A stretch of 64,000 nucleotides of DNA from Thermanaerothrix solaris (GCF_032334255.1 NZ_JAUHMF010000001.1:1550001-1614000); one strand, 5' to 3'. Counted from the first letter of the stretch, positions 1 to 7,486 are shown. The notes: generated from the letters alone by a model not told the origin. Numbers and translations are program-made.

Positions 1-29
1 TGGTGGATCTCCAGCGCAGGGGTCATCAT
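1..29 (-). CDS. cbiO: Start of an ECF-transporter ATPase (CbiO/NikO), cut by the window edge
   Basis: Only about nine codons are inside the window. After the cbiQ stop on the minus strand, a double ATG opens a frame reading M-M-T-P-A-L-E-I-H-H, which resembles the first beta strand of ABC ATPases. ECF systems of the cbiMQO/nikMNQO type usually have the ATPase gene directly after cbiQ, so the position fits. No Walker motif is visible because the gene runs off the edge. No convincing ribosome binding site precedes it; translational coupling to cbiQ is possible. The identity is inferred from context. Confidence 0.45.
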
Positions 30-42
30 CGGGCCATGGTCG

Positions 43-822
43 TCAAGGCAACAGTTGTCCCAGTAAACCTCCCAGCATCGCCAGCGCCAGGCTTACTGCC
101 CAGGCGCGGCGGTTCAATGGCGAAAATGGGAGGGTGCGAATTTCGCCGTCAAAGCCGCGCGCCAGCATGGCCTGGTAGGTCCGTTCGCTTTGCGCCAGCG
201 CGCGCAGGAAAAGATTGCCCACCATGCCCCCGGTAATCCGCGCTCGCCAGGCTAGTGTTCCTCCGGCCCGCCGCCCGGGCCATTCAAAGGAACGGGCTGC
301 CCGTGCTCGCTGCAAGGTATGGGCCGATGCCACCCACAACCCCAGGTAGTGCAGCATCAGCCCCATGCTGCTGATCAGGACTCGGGGCAAGCCGAAGGTG
401 CGTAGCGCTGCCAGCAGTGCCGTCCAGGGGGTGGTGCCCACGATCAGGCCGGCGGTGGCGATTGAGAGCACCATGCGCAGGATCAGGTCGGTCACCCGTA
501 GCAGCCCCGTTTGGGTAATGATCAGGCCTGTTCCCGCCCGACCCAGCGTCAGCATGGGTGGGCCAGACGTGAGCCATAGCCAGGGGAGCGTCGCCAGTGC
601 GAAAGGTGAGAGCCACAATGCCGTTCGCCAGAGGGGTAACCCAGGTGCTCCCCAACGCCAGAGCACGAGCAGCAGCGTGGCATAAGCACCCAGCGCTCCC
701 CAGTGACCACGCGGCGTCAGCGCGATGCCCAACAACAGCGCCACCCCCACCAGTAGCTTTAGCCGGGCATCCAGCCGTTGTAAGCGTGAAGGGAGAGGCT
801 CTGTACCGATGTGCAGCCGCAT
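43..822 (-). CDS. cbiQ: ECF transporter transmembrane (T) subunit CbiQ/NikQ
   Basis: This 259-residue protein is the membrane-spanning coupling subunit of a group I energy-coupling-factor importer for Co2+ or Ni2+. It links the ATPase to the substrate-binding CbiM. Five or six hydrophobic segments are visible, beginning around residue 27. Near residue 215 lies SERTYQAMLARGFDG, the A-R-G type coupling motif that T subunits insert into the ATPase. Length matches the family. The gene starts 3 bp after the cbiM stop, so the two are co-transcribed and probably translationally coupled. Co2+ and Ni2+ cannot be told apart from this subunit; the fused PDGLE domain of the neighbour and the Nur-like operator favour nickel. 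Confidence 0.9.
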   Translation of the reverse strand: MRLHIGTEPLPSRLQRLDARLKLLVGVALLLGIALTPRGHWGALGAYATLLLVLWRWGAPGLPLWRTALWLSPFALATLPWLWLTSGPPMLTLGRAGTGLIITQTGLLRVTDLILRMVLSIATAGLIVGTTPWTALLAALRTFGLPRVLISSMGLMLHYLGLWVASAHTLQRARAARSFEWPGRRAGGTLAWRARITGGMVGNLFLRALAQSERTYQAMLARGFDGEIRTLPFSPLNRRAWAVSLALAMLGGLLGQLLP

Positions 823-825
823 CGC

Positions 826-1776
826 TCAGTGCCCAGCACGACGCGCCCGAATGGACAGGACCCCCCAGGCCACACCCAGCACCAGGGCCGCCCCGATCAG
901 GCCAGCGATAATGGTGCTCAACGCCCCTTCACCCAGGGCCGGCAGAGTGTAATCCGGGAGCAGATGAAAAGCGGGTTCGGTGGCGCGGGTGATAAACCCC
1001 AGGTCTTCGGCTACCCGTTCCAGGCCATCCGGCGCGGTGGACGCCAGAGGAGCCGCAGCCACCAGGAGTAGGGTGGTCAACAGCCCTCCCACCAGAATGC
1101 CTCGCCGTTCCGCTGGAGGTAGTGGGGCGGGTTGGAGCAGGCTCGGGCGAGCGGCACGCAGGAATGCCAATGCCCCCACCGTGATTGCCCCCTCAACCAG
1201 ACCGATCAGGGCATGAATGCCGCCCATGGCCGGGATCACCACCGCCGCCGGCGAGGCGCCGGAAAGCGCCAGTTCCAGCCCACAGGCCAGGGCGGCGAAA
1301 AAGATAGACGCCCAGGCTGCCACAAACGCGCTGACCGATTGCCCCCAGCGAAAGCGCCCCAGGGCGAGATTCACCAGGCGCTGCACCGCATAAGCCACCC
1401 ACACCCCGATCACGGCCATATTGAGCAGGTTGACTCCCAGCGCCAGTAGCCCCCCATCCTGGAAGAAAAGCGCCTGCACCCCGACCACCGTGGTCATAAC
1501 CAGCATCGCGGCCCAGGGACCGAGCACCAATGTTGCCAGTGCTGCGCCGAGCAAGTGTCCCGAGGTTCCACCGGCAATGGGAAAATTGAGCATCTGCGCC
1601 GCAAAGATGGCTGCTGCCATGACCCCAATCAGGGGTAAGCGATGGGCAGCGGCATCGCCATCCAGAGCCCGCAGTGCCCAGGCAATCACCAGGCCGGCCA
1701 GAAGCCAGCCGCCCACCAAGACCGGCGGAGCCAGAAAGCCATCCGGAATGTGCATAGCAAGGATAAGCGGAACCAT
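826..1776 (-). CDS. cbiM: Substrate-binding subunit CbiM/NikM with fused PDGLE (CbiN-like) domain
   Basis: This 316-residue protein is the metal-binding S component of a Ni/Co ECF importer. Residues 8-15 read MHIPDGFL, the family signature whose N-terminal Met and His coordinate the metal. Seven or so hydrophobic helices follow, and residues about 243-310 hold a C-terminal PDGLE domain with one more helix (the NikN/CbiN role fused in). A strong GGAGGTGAT lies 4-6 bases before the ATG at 1776, so the mRNA signal favours that start, which puts seven residues (MVPLILA) ahead of the metal-binding Met. The alternative ATG at 1755 would expose MHIPDG directly but has no ribosome binding site. First gene of the transporter operon. 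Confidence 0.92.
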   Translation of the reverse strand: MVPLILAMHIPDGFLAPPVLVGGWLLAGLVIAWALRALDGDAAAHRLPLIGVMAAAIFAAQMLNFPIAGGTSGHLLGAALATLVLGPWAAMLVMTTVVGVQALFFQDGGLLALGVNLLNMAVIGVWVAYAVQRLVNLALGRFRWGQSVSAFVAAWASIFFAALACGLELALSGASPAAVVIPAMGGIHALIGLVEGAITVGALAFLRAARPSLLQPAPLPPAERRGILVGGLLTTLLLVAAAPLASTAPDGLERVAEDLGFITRATEPAFHLLPDYTLPALGEGALSTIIAGLIGAALVLGVAWGVLSIRARRAGH

Positions 1777-1811
1777 GTATCACCTCCAGAAATGGGGAAA
1801 TTCTGCTCACC

Positions 1812-1840
1812 AGTATAGATATTTCTGCAATTTTTTGCAA
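1812..1840 (-). promoter_or_regulatory. Promoter of the cbiM-cbiQ-cbiO operon
   Basis: On the minus strand TTGCAA (1840-1835) and TATACT (1817-1812) are separated by 17 bp, a good sigma-70-type match placed about 35 bp before the cbiM start. The -35 hexamer is itself one arm of the TGCAA operator, so a bound regulator would block RNA polymerase. Confidence 0.65.
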
Positions 1841-1846
1841 ATGCAA
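1825..1846. promoter_or_regulatory. TGCAA-repeat operator, Nur/Fur-like
   Basis: Three half-sites occur in 22 bp: CTGCAA (1825-1830), TTGCAA (1835-1840) and ATGCAA (1841-1846), forming overlapping inverted and direct repeats around T-rich spacing. This resembles the tTGCaa/ttGCAA half-sites I recall for the nickel-responsive Fur-family repressor Nur, though the spacing here is 4 rather than 5. It sits in the divergent intergenic region between the Ni/Co transporter and a Fur-family gene and covers the transporter -35 box. The natural reading is metal-dependent repression of the transporter by the adjacent regulator. Confidence 0.55.
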
Positions 1847-1859
1847 ATAATTACCTAAT

Positions 1860-1868
1860 TGGTATGAC
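1860..1868 (+). promoter_or_regulatory. Extended -10 promoter of the Fur-family gene
   Basis: TGG followed by TATGAC at 1863-1868 gives an extended -10 element with no clear -35. The predicted start of transcription near 1875 lies downstream of the first possible ATG (1872), which supports translation from 1926. Confidence 0.4.
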
Positions 1869-1925
1869 ATCTTGCCACCCCATAATGAGGCTATTAGCGG
1901 CAAAAATCGCGATAAAATAATCTCA

Positions 1926-2327
1926 ATGCGACAATCCTCAGTGCAAATGGCCATTCTCGAGGTGCTGGCGGGCGAAGGGGACAGCCACCTGAGCGCGCTG
2001 GAGATCTACGAGCGCCTTAAGGCTCGCCTGCCGGCCATTGCCCCTTCCACGGTGTACCGCGCCTTGGAACGCCTGACCCAGCAGGGCCGGGTCTCGGTTT
2101 CAGACATGGGCAGGGGGGTGACCCTCTACGAGCGGGTGGGGCAACCCCTGCACCATCATCTGGTGTGCACCCGCTGTGGGCGGATTGTGACTATTGACCA
2201 TACCCAGGTGGGGCCGTTTTTTGCGGCCATCGAAGCGGCCCACGATTTTCACATCCAGACCAATCATCTGATCCTGTTCGGTCTGTGCGCTGCCTGCCGG
2301 TCGCAGCCTGCGGACGCGACGACCTAA
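1926..2327 (+). CDS. Fur-family metal regulator, probably nickel-responsive (Nur-like)
   Basis: From the ATG at 1926 the protein has 133 residues and begins MRQSSVQMAILEVL, the usual start of Fur winged-helix domains. The DNA-binding helix includes PSTVYRALERL (about residues 38-48). The dimerisation half carries HHHLVCTRC and a second CxxC (CAAC) near the C-terminus, matching a structural Zn(Cys4) site, plus His-rich metal-sensing positions. An upstream in-frame ATG at 1872 would add 18 unrelated residues and lies before the predicted transcription start. It diverges from a Ni/Co ECF transporter with a TGCAA operator between them, hence the Nur-like inference. Fur (iron) or Zur (zinc) cannot be excluded from sequence alone. 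No good ribosome binding site is visible. Confidence 0.88.
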   Translation: MRQSSVQMAILEVLAGEGDSHLSALEIYERLKARLPAIAPSTVYRALERLTQQGRVSVSDMGRGVTLYERVGQPLHHHLVCTRCGRIVTIDHTQVGPFFAAIEAAHDFHIQTNHLILFGLCAACRSQPADATT

Positions 2328-2360
2328 CGAAAATGTAAAGTCGCCCTGACCGAATCCCCC

Positions 2361-2388
2361 TTCAGAATCCGATTAAGTGGCCTATACT
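2361..2388 (+). promoter_or_regulatory. Promoter of the c-di-GMP riboswitch/sortase transcript
   Basis: TATACT at 2383-2388 is preceded by a weak TTCAGA (2361-2366) with 16 bp spacing. Transcription starting near 2395 would give a leader of about 265 nt containing a palindrome and the riboswitch before the sortase start at 2659. Confidence 0.45.
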
Positions 2389-2404
2389 AAAAAGTAGAGG
2401 GTGG

Positions 2405-2434
2405 AGCGGCTAACGGCGTTCGCCGCTAACCGCT
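2405..2434 (+). repeat. Imperfect palindrome in the sortase leader
   Basis: AGCGG-CTAA-CGGCG, a TT loop, then CGCCG-CTAA-CCGCT form a hairpin with ten base pairs and a symmetric CTAA/CTAA internal loop. It lies just after the predicted transcription start and before the riboswitch P1 stem. It could protect the 5' end of the mRNA or be an operator. Confidence 0.5.
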
Positions 2435-2465
2435 GTACCTGGACAATTGGATACAGTCGTAACGA

Positions 2466-2568
2466 CTCGTTCGACAAGGGCAAACCCGGCGAAAGCCGGC
2501 GACGCAAAGCCATGGGTCTAAAGGTCTGCCCAAAGCAGGCCCATGATTGCCAGGCTGCCGAAAACGAG
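2466..2568 (+). promoter_or_regulatory. Cyclic di-GMP class I (GEMM) riboswitch
   Basis: The stretch contains the hallmark blocks of the c-di-GMP-I aptamer in order: GGGCAAACC (from 2478), a CGGC-GAAA-GCCG P2 hairpin with a GNRA tetraloop, GACGCAAAGCC (from 2501), a P3 arm whose base is CATGGG (2511-2516) with CCCATG (2540-2545), and GCCAGGCTGCCG. CTCGTT (2466-2471) and AACGAG (2563-2568) close the P1 stem. Spacing and conserved bases match the known fold. The gene directly downstream is a secreted sortase. No intrinsic terminator with a strong stem and U tract follows, so control is more likely translational: CCTCC (2608-2612) can pair with the ribosome binding site GGAGG (2649-2653), competing with a GGAGCC/GGCTCC hairpin (2591-2609). 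Confidence 0.93.
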
Positions 2569-2590
2569 CGGTTTTTTGTGCCCGCGCAGG

Positions 2591-2609
2591 GGAGCCAAAA
2601 ACCGGCTCC
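2591..2609 (+). promoter_or_regulatory. Riboswitch expression-platform hairpin
   Basis: GGAGCC (2591-2596) and GGCTCC (2604-2609) form a hairpin with a 7-nt loop. The 3' arm overlaps CCTCC (2608-2612), a perfect complement of the GGAGG ribosome binding site at 2649-2653. Formation of this hairpin would free the ribosome binding site. This switching model is inference from complementarity. Confidence 0.4.
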
Positions 2610-2658
2610 TCCGCCGTGCCTTTCGCCGCGGGGCGCTCTTGCCGGCCAGGAGGGAAAG

Positions 2659-3333
2659 ATGAAGCGCCTCGCGCTGTGTTTAATGATCATAAGTGCTCTG
2701 ATCAGTATTTGGCTGATAGGTTGGCCACGCCAAAATGTTCAAGCCGCCGATGGGGGTGGGGGCTACCGGGTTTTCCTGCCCGCCGTCATCAACGGTGGAG
2801 GAGATATCCCCGCTACCGGCGGGCAGGCCGAGGCGGTGCTGACCCTTGAGACCTTCGCCGCCCAGGTAGCGGATGGGCAGGCTGGGGTGATACGCGGCAT
2901 TTACGTCGAAGGGATGCTGGCCTTTCGGGTGGATCAACAGCCCAGCGGCGATTACCTTTACATCACCCGCCAACCGGATACCGTGACCCAGTTTGGGCTG
3001 GTGCAACCGCCGGTGATCGGGCTGCTGGCCCACAACACGCTGGCCGGGGCCAAGTTCTTTGATCTCCGCGCGGGGATGCGCCTGTGGATCATTGAGGGGG
3101 ATGGGCAAACACACGCCTACCGTGTGAGTCAACGTTTTGAATATCAGGCCCTCCAGCCCGACAGCCCCACAAGCGATTTTAAAGACCTGGCCAGTGGTGA
3201 GATCCTTATTGCGGCGCAGGTGTTTGCCCGTCATTACCAGGGCAAGCCCCACGTTACCTTGCAGACCTGCATCGCGCGCGAGGGCGTGAGCACCTGGGGG
3301 CGGTTGTTCGTCATCGCCGAACCGGCGCCTTAA
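2659..3333 (+). CDS. Secreted sortase-family transpeptidase under c-di-GMP riboswitch control
   Basis: From the ATG at 2659 (preceded by AGGAGGGAAAG) the product has 224 residues: a signal peptide or anchor (1-30), a short linker containing YRVFLPAVI and IPATGG, and a sortase domain (about 60-224). The catalytic set is visible: His125 in LLAHN, Cys204 in TLQTC and Arg215 in WGRLFVIA. Sortases cut an LPxTG-like signal and join the protein to the cell surface or to another protein. An in-frame extension to 2401 would read through the riboswitch and is not real. The gene converges on a large beta-helix protein ending in LPPTG, a plausible substrate. Class assignment is uncertain; the compact domain is most like class D/E/F. 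Confidence 0.85.
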   Translation: MKRLALCLMIISALISIWLIGWPRQNVQAADGGGGYRVFLPAVINGGGDIPATGGQAEAVLTLETFAAQVADGQAGVIRGIYVEGMLAFRVDQQPSGDYLYITRQPDTVTQFGLVQPPVIGLLAHNTLAGAKFFDLRAGMRLWIIEGDGQTHAYRVSQRFEYQALQPDSPTSDFKDLASGEILIAAQVFARHYQGKPHVTLQTCIAREGVSTWGRLFVIAEPAP

Positions 3334-3338
3334 TAAAC

Positions 3339-3365
3339 GGCCCCGCCGTGGGGGACGGCGGGGCC
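3339..3365 (-). terminator. Terminator between convergent sortase and beta-helix genes
   Basis: GGCCCCGCCGT (3339-3349) and ACGGCGGGGCC (3355-3365) form an 11-bp GC-rich stem with a 5-nt loop. Read on the minus strand it is followed by GTTTATTA, giving a U-rich tail for the beta-helix gene. On the plus strand no U tract follows. Confidence 0.7.
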
Positions 3366-3389
3366 AAGGCGGGAAGGGGGGACGCGGGA

Positions 3390-6300
3390 TTAGCGCATGA
3401 TCAAAGGCAGGAAAATCTGACTGCCACCGGTCGGGGGCAGGACGACCACCGTGGTGCCAGCACTGGCGTTATTATTGGCCGGGACGGGGTCGGTCGGGGA
3501 GGCCGCGCTGACGCTGGCGGTAGCCGTGAGGGTACCCGCCTGGGCTGGGGCGGTGACGTTGACCGTCACGGTAGTGTTGGCGCCGCTGGCCAGACTGGTG
3601 GCCGTGCAGGTAACGGTCCCGGCGCTGTAGTTGCAGGTCCAGCCGCTGCCGCTGGCGCTCTGGTAGGTCACGCCGGCCGGAAGGTTCAGGGTGAGGGTGA
3701 GCGCATTCGCCGCCTTCGGCCCGGCGTTACTCACGGTGAGGGTGTAATCAAAGGTGGCTCCGGCATTGACGCTGCCCGGCGCGCTCAGGCTGAGGCTGAG
3801 GTCGGCGCTGGGATCCACCACGGTGAAGTAATTGCTGTACGCTGCGGTCAGGGTGCCGGAAGTAGCGAGCAAGCGATAATTTGGGCCCGGTTTATTGAGG
3901 AAGAGGTTAGTAAAGGTCGCAACACCGTTGACAGGATCGGCCGAGAGGGTGCCACCCAGTACACCGCCAGCGGGGTTGTTCGCCAGGGCGATGAGAATGG
4001 CATTATCGTAGTTGATGGCCAGATTGCCCTGGGCGTCTTCCACCCGCACCTGCGGCTGAGGATCGAACGGCTCATTGGTGAAAGCGGTGGACGGCGGTTG
4101 TACGATGAAGCGCAAGCGGGTGGGGGTGTTGGTGCAGGTCTCTGCGTTGCTCACGGGCTGGAAGCCGATTTGGCTTGGTTGTGCATCGGTACCATCGCAC
4201 AGCCACGGCACATAGTCAATGGTGCTCCCTTCAATGGGCTGACCATCCCCACCGGCGTTGGTCGCTACCTGCGGGCCGTGCGCCGAACCCCACCAGTTGC
4301 GTTCGGCGTTCAGGGATATGGTGAGATTGGTACCCATGCCGACCGCGTTCTCCGTGATGGCATTTTGATTGAGCGCAAACGTGCGCAGGCGGCCAGAGTA
4401 ACAAGTCACCACTTCTGGGTCGCACCGCCCCACATACACGCCGTAAGACCAACCCGAAATGACGTTCTGGCTGGCGCTGACAGCGACATCGCGGTCGGCG
4501 TAGCCATCATAAACGCCCAGGCCGACGCTCTCGCCGCTGGCGTAAGTTGCACCGCTGATCTCGTTGGCAGTGATGGTTACCGTATCCAGCGGGTTGGTAC
4601 TACCCAGCAGGGTGAAATTATTGCTGCGGTTGGGCTGGGCAGGGGTGGTTGAAGCCACGGCTTCTTCAAGCGGGCTGGGGCGTGCGCTCAGCGGGTCGCT
4701 GGCGATGATGCCGTAGCAGGCATCTCCCACACAGGCTGGCGCACTGATGCGGTTGGCGCTCACGGTGGCGCTGGATTCAACCACGTAGATGTTGGCCTGG
4801 GTGGAGGTGAGGGTGTTGCCCTCCACCGTGGTGGTGCCGGCATCTAAGACCAGGATACCTGCGGCCACCCAATTCTGGCCACGGTACGCGATTCCGGAGA
4901 CGGTGTTGTGGCGCACGGTTGCCGCCGCGCCATACGATACCTGGATGCCGTTCTGGGCGATGATCGAGGTAGAACCGGCGCCGGTGATGGTGTTGCCCTC
5001 AATCGTTGCGGTCAGGCCACTGCCAACCACGGTGATGCCGTTCTTCTGGAAGTCGGTCACGGTGGTGTTGCGCACGGTCAAGGTGCGAGTGGTGCCATCC
5101 TGGTTGTAGGCATAGATGCCCAGGCCGTGCTGCATGCCCGAGATCTGACCGTTTTCATCGTCACGCACACCGGTGACGGTGACATTTTCAACCGTGCCAC
5201 CGGCGTTGTAGAACGCAATACCCATAAAGCGGTAATTGGTATGGATGCCACCACGTTTAGCGCCGTCCACGGTGAGGTTTTTAATGGTGACATTAGCATT
5301 ATTTTGCACCAGCACCACGGGTTTGTTATCCACCGAGGTGGTGAACTTGGCGCTCAGCGTAGTCGGCGATTTGATCACCACATCCGCGGGATCGTCTCCC
5401 TCGCCCTGGAGGGTGAGAGTCTTACCGGACACAACCACCTGTTCCTCGTAGGTGCCAGGAAGGACATGAATCACAGAGTTAGTTGGCGCTGCCGTGGCAA
5501 AGAGGCTCACGTTGGTCCCAATAGTGCCACCAGTTAGGTTTTCGATATAAACCCCTTTATCGAAAGTATTATCAGCAATCAGAGAGTCGTTTATCGGGTT
5601 ATTCAAAAGATACAAATGCCCTGTGGCTGGGCTAAGCAGCCCCGTGCTCTTGAAAACGTTATTTTTGATGCTCACATTGGAACGGCGCACGCGGAGACTG
5701 GTGGCGTCTCGAGAGGTTACACCCTCAAAAACATTGCCTTCGATACGACTATTTTCAGCATCTAAAGTGACCAACGTGTTTCCTTGGGGTTGACCTTCAT
5801 CGTTAAAACCGCCCGCTGTTCCGATAATGCGATTGTTGGTAAAAGTGATATTGGTTGTGCCGGTACCTGAAGCGCCTCCGCCCATGACTACAAGTTGACG
5901 GGGGACATTCGGTAATGTAAATTGCTGACCAAACCCGTTCCCAGCCGGTTTGTCACCCTGGAAAGTTTTGCCAGAGAAAACGTTCGAATCAATGAGAAAT
6001 CCGGTAATGATTGCAGAATATTCGGTTAGCAGTCCATGCTCACCGTTGGCAACAATCTCGTTACCCTTGATGACCGCATTGCTGTGGTTGCCTTGAAAGT
6101 AAATTGCAGCGTTTTCTACTTCAGGATAGCCATTATCAATGCCGATGATCTTAAACCCATGCCCAATATCCCCAATTTGCACGCCGTCAGTATTATTGGA
6201 AATCAGAATTGTTCCTAAAGCACCTTCCCCAGAAATACCCTGTATTGTCGTTTGTTCTCGCCCTTCGGTGGAGAGCAAGGTGAGTTTTTTGGTAATGCGA

Positions 6301-7274
6301 ATATTCTCGGTGTACGTTCCCGGGTACACATACACCGTCCCGCCCGAAGGCGCGAGATCAATGGCTGGTTGGATATTCAGCGTATTTAATACGTGGAAAG
6401 TGCCATCGCTTAAGCGTTGAATGGCGGCCGTGGCTTTGAACGTGGAGTTTACTGCATTCGCCGCATTAATGAAATTAAGCGCAGTATCTTTGTCTTTCTG
6501 ATACCATGTGAATAACGGGACCCCCGTACTGCGCACGATGTAAGCAAACTCGCTTTGGTTGAAATTCGTTAAGGTGTGCGAAGCATCAGCCAACTCAACG
6601 TAGAGTGGATTGACTTCTCCAAATGAGTTTGTGCCTTCAAGGGTAATGTCGCTTAACCCCGGTGTGTAAGGCCCCGAGGCGGTGAACAATGCCACCCCAC
6701 CCCAACGGTTATTACTGGTGGTGAGGTTCTTAAGGGTGATGTGGCTTGAATTGGTTACGGCGATTCCGGCGCCTCCATTGTCTTGCGCAACGACAGTGTC
6801 TACCAGGGAGTTTGTACAGCCATTGAGATCTACACCCGAACGGCCATATTCCTGCACGATTAAGTTTTGCAGGGTTAGGTTGGATGACCCCTCGGCCTTG
6901 ATCCCATAGTAGGTGGAAGAGTTACCAACAACCTTGAGTCCCTTGACCGTAACGTTATCTGCCTTGATATAGATTCCATAGCCATTGGACACGGTGGCGT
7001 TTAGCGTTACCTTATCACTACCCTCGCCCTCAAGAGTGAGCGGTTTTGTGATGCTCAAATACTCATTGTAAGTTCCCTCTTTGACCTGGATGGTGTCCCC
7101 GCTTTGTGCGGCATCAATCGCTGCTTGAATGCTTGTGTAATTGCACCCTGAGGCGCAAACCGTTAACGTACTTCCAGTTTGGGCAAAAACACTGAAACGA
7201 GACCCTACTCCCAACGCCAGTAGGGCTGCCACAACAACCAGTGTGATGAGACGAGCAAGATAGGAACCTTTCAT
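3390..7274 (-). CDS. Giant secreted beta-helix surface protein with LPPTG C-terminus
   Basis: The 1294-residue product starts with a signal peptide (about 1-31, ending VFAQ), then three stretches of right-handed parallel beta-helix (PbH1/NosD-like) repeats, each introduced by an AAIDAAQSGDTIQV- or IDLAPSGGTVYV-like segment. Near 1080-1170 is an Ig-like segment, and 1180-1270 is a DUF11-type repeat (SVNAGATFDYTLTVSNAG). It ends VLPPTGGSQIFLPLIMR: an LPPTG sortase-type motif (1279-1283), a short hydrophobic stretch and a terminal Arg. A GGGGAGG ribosome binding site precedes the ATG. It likely acts as an adhesin or glycan-binding surface protein. Base composition is uneven: the half encoding the N-terminus (about 5460-7270) is clearly more AT-rich than the rest. 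Confidence 0.88.
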   Translation of the reverse strand: MKGSYLARLITLVVVAALLALGVGSRFSVFAQTGSTLTVCASGCNYTSIQAAIDAAQSGDTIQVKEGTYNEYLSITKPLTLEGEGSDKVTLNATVSNGYGIYIKADNVTVKGLKVVGNSSTYYGIKAEGSSNLTLQNLIVQEYGRSGVDLNGCTNSLVDTVVAQDNGGAGIAVTNSSHITLKNLTTSNNRWGGVALFTASGPYTPGLSDITLEGTNSFGEVNPLYVELADASHTLTNFNQSEFAYIVRSTGVPLFTWYQKDKDTALNFINAANAVNSTFKATAAIQRLSDGTFHVLNTLNIQPAIDLAPSGGTVYVYPGTYTENIRITKKLTLLSTEGREQTTIQGISGEGALGTILISNNTDGVQIGDIGHGFKIIGIDNGYPEVENAAIYFQGNHSNAVIKGNEIVANGEHGLLTEYSAIITGFLIDSNVFSGKTFQGDKPAGNGFGQQFTLPNVPRQLVVMGGGASGTGTTNITFTNNRIIGTAGGFNDEGQPQGNTLVTLDAENSRIEGNVFEGVTSRDATSLRVRRSNVSIKNNVFKSTGLLSPATGHLYLLNNPINDSLIADNTFDKGVYIENLTGGTIGTNVSLFATAAPTNSVIHVLPGTYEEQVVVSGKTLTLQGEGDDPADVVIKSPTTLSAKFTTSVDNKPVVLVQNNANVTIKNLTVDGAKRGGIHTNYRFMGIAFYNAGGTVENVTVTGVRDDENGQISGMQHGLGIYAYNQDGTTRTLTVRNTTVTDFQKNGITVVGSGLTATIEGNTITGAGSTSIIAQNGIQVSYGAAATVRHNTVSGIAYRGQNWVAAGILVLDAGTTTVEGNTLTSTQANIYVVESSATVSANRISAPACVGDACYGIIASDPLSARPSPLEEAVASTTPAQPNRSNNFTLLGSTNPLDTVTITANEISGATYASGESVGLGVYDGYADRDVAVSASQNVISGWSYGVYVGRCDPEVVTCYSGRLRTFALNQNAITENAVGMGTNLTISLNAERNWWGSAHGPQVATNAGGDGQPIEGSTIDYVPWLCDGTDAQPSQIGFQPVSNAETCTNTPTRLRFIVQPPSTAFTNEPFDPQPQVRVEDAQGNLAINYDNAILIALANNPAGGVLGGTLSADPVNGVATFTNLFLNKPGPNYRLLATSGTLTAAYSNYFTVVDPSADLSLSLSAPGSVNAGATFDYTLTVSNAGPKAANALTLTLNLPAGVTYQSASGSGWTCNYSAGTVTCTATSLASGANTTVTVNVTAPAQAGTLTATASVSAASPTDPVPANNNASAGTTVVVLPPTGGSQIFLPLIMR

Positions 7275-7486
7275 GTGAAACCTCCCCTTGGATCAAAATG
7301 AGATCAGAAGCGACGATACCCCGCCATCATGGGGAAAATGGCAAAATGACCCCTCCCACTTGCCCCTATGGATGGGCCTAGGCTGATCCGATTCAACAAT
7401 GTGGGTTGCGGACTTTGGGGCCACGTTGCGTTTTCTTTCCCCCTGCATCCATAAAGAATGCGTAAAAATGGCGTAAAGTCAACGTT
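7275..7486 (-). promoter_or_regulatory. Long 5' leader of the beta-helix gene
   Basis: From the predicted promoter (7487-7515) transcription would begin near 7480, leaving about 205 nt before the ATG. The leader has several GC-rich patches able to pair, for example CCCC-ATGATGGC-GGGG around 7321-7336. I could not match it to a riboswitch class I know; it lacks the GCAAACC and ACGCAAAGCC blocks seen upstream of the sortase. Confidence 0.35.

Noticed and set aside
1777..1925. Cobalamin riboswitch before the Ni/Co transporter
   Set aside because: The leader is only about 25-35 nt from the predicted promoter and has no B12-box (GCCACTG-like) sequence.
2563..2577. Intrinsic terminator after the riboswitch (TTTTTT at 2572-2577)
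   Set aside because: The only stem before the T run is a weak AAAAC/GTTTT pairing that includes part of the T run itself, so termination is unlikely.
2401..2658. Upstream extension of the sortase frame
   Set aside because: It runs through the palindrome and the c-di-GMP riboswitch. The ATG at 2659 has a strong ribosome binding site and a signal peptide right after it.
3348..4652. 434-codon open frame on the plus strand
   Set aside because: It is antisense to the GC-rich repeat part of the beta-helix gene, has no ribosome binding site, and its translation is Gly/Arg-rich low-complexity sequence with no domain.
7275..7486. Second c-di-GMP-I riboswitch before the beta-helix gene
   Set aside because: The GCAAACC and ACGCAAAGCC blocks and the GAAA-capped P2 stem are absent; ACGCAACGTGG alone is not enough.
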